NCBI GenBank assembly: GCA_014905825.1
Contig: JACGCN010000053.1
Location: 186,001 to 250,000 of the forward strand
Length of the DNA stretch: 64,000 bases
Origin: Lyophyllum atratum
Taxonomy: Eukaryota > Basidiomycota > Agaricomycetes > Agaricales > Lyophyllaceae
Direction: 5' to 3'
The notes under the pieces are model-generated. The model searched no databases and was not told where the DNA came from. It was given only the letters and a program-made list of their open reading frames with translations. Below, piece after piece: positions 59,401-64,000 of this stretch; the first letter of the stretch is position 1; each line of letters starts with the position of its first letter. The translations under genes were made by a program, and so were the position numbers.

Positions 59401-60983
59401 TAGGCCTGGCTCCGTGAATCGCGTCCGTCCTTGACGCAGTCGCGCTCGCCGTGCCCCGATGAACCACACCGCTTACAGGTGTGCACGAAACGGCAGGTGG
59501 TTGGGTAAGGACAGGAGCGTCCGACGGCGTTGAACCTTTCACAGATTTCTGAACTAGATTTGGTGCCTTTCCGTGCCGATGATCGACCACGCGACCCGGA
59601 ACCAGATGCTGATTTGCTTCCACTGTTGGCTTCAATCCCGTCTGGGGCGACGATGGCGGAGTGGAAGCGCTGGAACAGGTGGAAATCCGTGAGCAAGTGA
59701 CGTTGTCCCCCTGCGACGAAATTTCGGATGGCAATGTCGAGCATAATGATCTTTCGATGCGCGGAAGGTTGTTTGGCTGAGAATTCGGATCGGATGTAAG
59801 TGCCGTATTCTCTGAGTTCTTTGGCGCGATGAGGGAATGCGAGTATCGTAGCTTCTGAGACGTCGTCCCAGGTAGCTGTCCAGTCGCTCGCCGTTTGGAT
59901 CTTCTTTGCAGGTTCTGGATTTGAAAATCGGATTTCACATGGTCCCACGCGTCCAAGGTCGTCTTTAGGAGGGAGAACGTGGTGCAGCTGGCTGAACACG
60001 GCGTCGAGGTTGACGGCCGTACCGCGGATGATGGAATCCCACTCTCCGGGAGGGATGCTGGTAGGTGCAATCCCTGAGATGATGACTTGTCGTCTAACCC
60101 AGTTTGGGTCCCTTTCGTAGGTGTAAAGGAGTTCCTGGGTTTTTTGGCAGGAAACTGGGGCTGTGTCTCGGGCCGCGGTCTCTTCCTTGAACCATGGAAG
60201 GTCCGACGATTTGAGCTTTCGTTTCTTTCCGCTAGATCTTTCGCCGACGGTGCCTTGTCCTCCAAGCTCACCCCCCTCATCCGATGAATCGTGAGATCTT
60301 CCGCGCTTCTCTCTGGATTCCATTTGCTCGAGGAACTCATCAATGGCTTCGTCTTCGGTTTGACCGGCAGGTTGGTTCCCACCGGCAGGCTGGTTCCCAT
60401 TATCCCCATTTCCTTCTCCAACGTCCTTTTCCTGGTTTGATAACCCAACTGCAGCTCGTTTCCCTCGGCGCCGAGCACATTTGGCGAGAAACTCGACAGA
60501 CTCGATAGTGGAGAGGAACTCCTCGAACGCGAGCTTCTTTTCGGTGGCATTATCTCCCTTGCAATATCCGAGGAGCTCTTGGACTGTAAGGATAGCATCT
60601 GCTTTTGTGACTTCTCCCTGTCTATACTGCGCAATGACTTCTTCCTGTTTCTTTGCGAGACCGACGTCGAACGAACATCCGATGGGTAACGGCTGCGATC
60701 CTCCGACACTCGGAGTTTGGATCGTTGTGCTCGTGCTGGCTGGCGTCTGTACTGCGGAATTTCCAGACGTTCCAGAAGGCTGAGCTGATTGGGGGGCGAT
60801 TCCTCCGGTTCCCCCGAAGAACGATCCGTAAGGCGGTTTATCAGGCTGACTTTTTCCCGCATTCCTTGTAAGTCCGGGTCCATGAAGCACGGGTCCTTGT
60901 TGGGCTCCCGTTCCAAATTCGGGTCCTTGCTGAGGATTGGGGGAATTTGGGCCATGTTCACCAGTCATAGGAATATGTCTCAA
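59400..60983 (-). CDS. Ngaro Gag-like ORF1 with CCCH and CCHC zinc motifs
   Basis: A 527-residue protein starting 39 bp inside repeat A1. The N-terminal half is Gln/Gly/Pro-rich. The middle contains VISGIAPTSIPPGEWDSIIR and LPPKDDLGRVGPCEIRFSNP, typical of fungal Ngaro capsid-like proteins. The C-terminus has a CCCH-like finger (C-x9-C-x5-C-x3-H) followed by a CCHC knuckle CKRCGSSGHGERDC, expected to bind the element RNA. It is intact. Its frame is one base out of register with the RT frame, which stays open across nearly the whole ORF. Confidence 0.88.
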   Translation of the reverse strand: MRHIPMTGEHGPNSPNPQQGPEFGTGAQQGPVLHGPGLTRNAGKSQPDKPPYGSFFGGTGGIAPQSAQPSGTSGNSAVQTPASTSTTIQTPSVGGSQPLPIGCSFDVGLAKKQEEVIAQYRQGEVTKADAILTVQELLGYCKGDNATEKKLAFEEFLSTIESVEFLAKCARRRGKRAAVGLSNQEKDVGEGNGDNGNQPAGGNQPAGQTEDEAIDEFLEQMESREKRGRSHDSSDEGGELGGQGTVGERSSGKKRKLKSSDLPWFKEETAARDTAPVSCQKTQELLYTYERDPNWVRRQVIISGIAPTSIPPGEWDSIIRGTAVNLDAVFSQLHHVLPPKDDLGRVGPCEIRFSNPEPAKKIQTASDWTATWDDVSEATILAFPHRAKELREYGTYIRSEFSAKQPSAHRKIIMLDIAIRNFVAGGQRHLLTDFHLFQRFHSAIVAPDGIEANSGSKSASGSGSRGRSSARKGTKSSSEICERFNAVGRSCPYPTTCRFVHTCKRCGSSGHGERDCVKDGRDSRSQA

Positions 60984-61021
60984 TAATATGTGACGATTTC
61001 ACCAATACGATGGGTTTATTA

Positions 61022-61340
61022 GAGACAGAAAGAGCATGCAAGGCTCTGTGACTGAGTACATAGGGAGGAACAATCAATGAACAAGTTCCTCCCGGGAGGA
61101 AAGTGTTAGAGCTCACCGAGAAAAAGGGAGGAACAATCACGAAGAGAACCCCGGGGGGAATGTCTCATCTGACGTCTCCCTTTTCTCTAGGTGAAGGTCT
61201 CAAACACGATCGCACCACCCATCGATCGCGACCATACCCCAAAACGCGAGAGTCGCGTTTGTACGTGTTATGTGGGGGCGTTGCTTGAGACCAGACCCTT
61301 GCGCGTTCATTGGACTTGCGTAAACCTAGTCTAAACTCGA
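61022..61340 (-). repeat. Ngaro repeat A1 (outer, 5' end of element)
   Basis: 319 bp, direct repeat of A2. The outer terminus is at 61340 (…ctaaactcga). It probably contains the promoter for the element transcript. Confidence 0.9.
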
Positions 61341-61343
61341 TTT

Positions 61344-61402
61344 ATTCCTGAAGCTTCAAGAACATTTCGGGGAGGTCTTGAGTTGAGTTTACAGTCAGGC
61401 CC
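61344..61402 (+). pseudogene. 3' part of a decayed tRNA-Pro, cut by the Ngaro element
   Basis: Starting three bases right of the element, the sequence attcct then cttc, a, ttcg, ggaggtc, tg, gtt and cagtcaggccc follows the intact tRNA-Pro from the anticodon stem to the acceptor end. The acceptor 3' strand TCAGGCC and discriminator C are perfect; the T-loop and intron are degenerate. A T6 run follows at 61422-61427, as after the intact genes. The similarity is clear over about 60 bases but cannot fold into a functional tRNA. Confidence 0.7.
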
Positions 61403-61609
61403 GCTGTAAATTTCGTTCTCGTTTTTTCAGAAATCTCCCCGCATTAACGTTTCCAGTTCTCCATGACCCTAGCTTAGAGCCCCTACGGTGGCATAATCAT
61501 ACCATCGATTATGTGTACATTTCACGCTGCAATACTCATTCTTGCGGCTGATCCGACCACTTCGAGATACCCCTAGTCCATGTTCCGATATACTTATTCA
61601 CCTGATGCC

Positions 61610-63837
61610 TCATCCACCTCGAGGCCGGCCGCGTGCTGCAAAACCAAGTCTATAACCAGGGAATGGGTTGATGGGAGGTCCTTGGCCAGGGCCATGTTGT
61701 TGAAACATTCGGCGGGGAAGTGGTGGATCCTCGGGTTCCATCTCTAAGTCACCTTCCCCTTCTTCATTGTCAGGCTGTATATTTCTTTTGTCGGTCTTCC
61801 AAATGTACACAAAAAAAACGTAGAAAAATCACCTCTAGGTCAATGACAAGCGCGCCTGTGTGCCATCCGGCAGCTGCTATGGAGAAGCAGAATCTGTCTT
61901 GACGCGTTTTCCGACCATGGTCGAACCTCACTTCTGTAGGGACTTCAACCTCAGGAGGTTCCCCTCGGTTGCGATCTACAGCTATCAGTCTTCGTTCTTC
62001 AGTGTCGAAAGCGCCGGGTGTGCCGGGTGCAAGAGTGGTAGGATCACCAAGGCCAAGCGCTCCAGCGGAATAGGCGCCCCATGTAAAGACTTTGCCATTC
62101 GATGTCAACGCCGCATTATGATAGTCGCCGAGTACCACAGAGATGATGGATTTGTTCTGCAGAGCAGGTATCACCTTAGGCGTGGACTCGCTGTTGGTAT
62201 CTGTGTTGCCAATTAAAACGACAGAACTCGAGCCAGTTGAATACGCGATGAAGTGCAGGAAGTTAGCAGAGATCTATTCATTGTTAACATCCCAGTTCAC
62301 AAAAAGACGCCCGTAAACGCACGTGAGTAATCCGCATGGTCCGAGGAGGAGAATCGAGGTCGAGTCGGGAATATTCTGTTTGCACTTTCTCGACCTCGCT
62401 GAACGCTGGTAACTGTCGGAGGCAACTGAGTATTTCGCGTCCGCCAAAATGATGTGAAAGCTCACGTATTCCCAGCTCCCTTGCTGGGAAGTCCTCTCCG
62501 AGTCAAGGCGGCCGAATTTCAGTACGTGTCCTTTGTTGGTCAAGCCAATGAGATGTCCATCTAGACCTGCGATCTGGATGAGCTGTGTTGGTTTATCCTC
62601 ACTCACTCCATTCGGGAGATCAGGAAGGTATGGTATCGAAGGTAACCGGACGGGATCTTTGTTAAGGTCCCAAGTTACGCAGGGTATGCTATCATCTGGG
62701 AGCGCGGTTGCGTTCTTGTCGCCTTGTTCGTCCATTTCGGTGTTTGCGCGCATGATACGATCCCTCATCCCCCCTGAAAATGGCCACCATACGAAGACGT
62801 CGCCGGAGCGCGTGAGAACAGAGGAGAAACTCCATCCACATTCTATCTGGAGTGGCTTGGAGTCATGATGCGTGAAAAAATCGGACACGAGCCTAAAAGG
62901 ACGGCCCCAACTTGGGAACGTCCATATCTGGCCGTTAGAATCAAGTGACGAAGCGTGCAATCTGCCACAGCTATGTTCCCCGCACAATATCCTATGTAAG
63001 AATAGAAAAAAACCAAATAGAGTTGTGTTCACCTGATGCTTCGTGTCGCGGCCGGCATTTGTAGCCTTAACGGGGTGCTGGCACTTTTCCCTGCCTCTGA
63101 AAATCCATCACTCCTCAATGCCGATGTAGTGCCGTCCAACGTGCCTGTCACAGAAGTCTTGTTAATCACCGGGTAAACAAACTTGAAGGCGGCGGAGAAC
63201 CCCAAACGTAAATTCGTCCCTCAGAATCCAGGGCATGGAATGACCTGCAAGGGTAGTTTGGGCAATGATGAGGCCGGAAGAGTAATGTCCCAGAACTATG
63301 CTTACATGCCACTTGCAATGAGGCTTACGATGCGAACACCGGGAATGCGAAGTTGTGTTGGAAAGGGAACATCATGCATGGTTGTTTTCGGGAATTCAGA
63401 CAGGCCCAGCCTACCATGCGATCTCTCTCTAAGATTAGCGGTCGTGTTAGAACTCCTTAGAAGAAATAAATCAGAGATCGACGCACCCCCAAACATAAAC
63501 TTGAAGGAGGATCAGGAATTATTGTCAGCCTGCGATCCCATAGATCACGAGTTTAGTTCACCTTTGGGATTGAAGAGACCTCGGTATATGAACTTCCATC
63601 CACTGGTGCGAGCGGATCCTGCACCAGAAAAGTTGAAGTCGCTCGCAAGTCGCCGTCGCCAGAACGTGTCATCGGAGCAGACATCAGCAAAGAGCTGATC
63701 GCTGTCAGAGGTAACAATATATCCAGTCACCAGGCGCATACCTTGTTCGTGCGTGTAAGATGCAGGATGTCGGGTATCTGCATGGCTGGCAGGATATTGT
63801 CCAAAAGGACCTCGATGGGGATTTCGGCTAGAGACAT
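61610..63837 (-). CDS. SAF1: F-box/RCC1-repeat protein (Saf1-like SCF adaptor)
   Basis: Probable substrate adaptor of an SCF ubiquitin ligase, with an N-terminal F-box and an RCC1-type beta-propeller, like yeast Saf1. The start at 63837 gives MSLAEIPIEVLLDNILPAMQ then IPDILHLTRTNK; after an intron, LFADVCSDDTFWRRRLASDF completes the F-box region. The propeller segments include SLIASGM, HGRLGLSEFP, and QIAGLDGHLIGLTNKGHVLKF (about 62510-62580). They continue with SVVLGDYHNAALTSNGKVFTWG (about 62080-62150) and AGWHTGALVIDLE. The last exon ends PEDPPLPRRMFQQHGPGQGP and RLGFAARGRPRGG at 61610. Introns are short; exact borders in the middle are approximate. Confidence 0.85.
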
Positions 63838-64000
63838 GACAGTCTTTGAAAGCTGCGGAACAGATTATTCTCGGGACGAAGATCTATTCAGGAGTTCCAA
63901 CGTGGGTTGCGATGGGAGACAAGTTCAGTTGAGCGATGTTGGGTGAAAGAGATGTGATACGCAGTCGCAATCACCTATTGAACGCGTTACGTCATTTGCA
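63838..64000. other. Window edge, promoter side of the F-box/RCC1 gene
   Basis: The last 160 bp lie upstream of the minus-strand F-box/RCC1 start and should be its promoter. No gene is recognised before the window edge. Confidence 0.5.

Larger units (their letters stand above)
55655..61340 (-). mobile_element. Ngaro-type tyrosine-recombinase (DIRS-like) retrotransposon, 5686 bp
   Basis: The element is read on the minus strand. Repeat order is A1 (61340-61022), ORFs, B1 (56292-56158), A2 (56157-55839), a 49-bp spacer, then B2 (55789-55655). This A1-ORFs-B1-A2-B2 pattern is the split-direct-repeat layout of Ngaro elements. Gag, RT/RNase H and tyrosine recombinase ORFs follow in that order. There is no DDE integrase and no LTR pair with an aspartic protease, which argues against Gypsy or Copia. 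At the B1/A2 joint the outer end of B meets the outer end of A with no gap, so it reproduces the expected circle junction and fixes both termini. The A and B copies appear identical, which suggests recent activity. Confidence 0.9.

Noticed and set aside
55655..61340. LTR retrotransposon (Gypsy/Copia) because of long direct repeats near both ends
   Set aside because: The repeats are split (A1-B1-A2-B2), there is no DDE integrase or aspartic protease, and a tyrosine recombinase is present.
1..64000. CRISPR array or prokaryotic operon structure
   Set aside because: No regularly spaced repeats of that kind. The spliceosomal introns show this is a eukaryotic genome.

Overview
The window looks like a chromosomal segment of a filamentous basidiomycete, most likely an Agaricomycete. 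Genes are densely packed and alternate strands. Most are broken by many introns of about 50-70 bp with GTRNGT-type donors. The families fit that group: a Rom2-type RhoGEF, an ELMO homologue, a GPI-type chitin deacetylase, S10 and M28 secreted peptidases, an F-box/RCC1 protein and a Ngaro-type tyrosine-recombinase retrotransposon. No database was searched. Every assignment rests on reading the translations and on remembered family motifs.

Layout. 0.7-13.2 kb: ROM2-like RhoGEF (+), chitin deacetylase (+), SEC1 (+), proteasome ATPase RPT4 (-). An intron-containing tRNA-Pro(AGG) follows at 13.26 kb. 13.7-22.3 kb: S10 serine carboxypeptidase (-), G-patch splicing factor SPP382/TFIP11 (+), SOF1 (-). 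22.4-30 kb: a WD40 protein with tandem SUMO-interaction-like motifs (+), xylulokinase (+), pseudouridine synthase PUS1 (+). 30-36 kb (all -): RPB4, an R3H/SUZ RNA-binding protein, an AVT/SLC38-type amino acid transporter. The 36.1-37.6 kb gap holds a decayed Nudix/DUF4743 pseudogene. 37.8-49.2 kb: DNA polymerase delta subunit 3 (-), a Ser-rich hypothetical (-), a DUF202-like membrane protein (+), MET13-type methylenetetrahydrofolate reductase (+), ELMO (-). 50.2-55.3 kb: M28 aminopeptidase (-) and a Ser/Pro-rich hypothetical with a possible PP1-docking motif (+).

55.3-61.4 kb is the accessory part. A second tRNA-Pro(AGG) is followed about 230 bp later by a 5686-bp Ngaro-type element on the minus strand (55655-61340). 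Its split direct repeats have the order A1-ORFs-B1-A2-B2. The internal B1/A2 joint pre-spells the joined termini, so both ends can be placed to the base. The sequence left of the element resembles the 5' part of tRNA-Pro and the sequence right of it resembles the 3' part, so the element seems to sit inside a decayed third tRNA-Pro gene. It encodes a zinc-knuckle Gag, an RT/RNase H ORF whose frame stays open for about 1.56 kb across Gag, and a tyrosine recombinase broken by one base in a T6 run. The window ends with an F-box/RCC1 (SAF1-like) gene (-).

Most genes are housekeeping (secretion, proteolysis, rRNA and mRNA processing, transcription, replication, one-carbon metabolism) and do not form a cluster with a shared pathway. 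The most unusual parts are the tRNA-Pro/Ngaro arrangement, the two-frame overlap in the element, the covarying tRNA-intron hairpin and the unannotated Nudix pseudogene.
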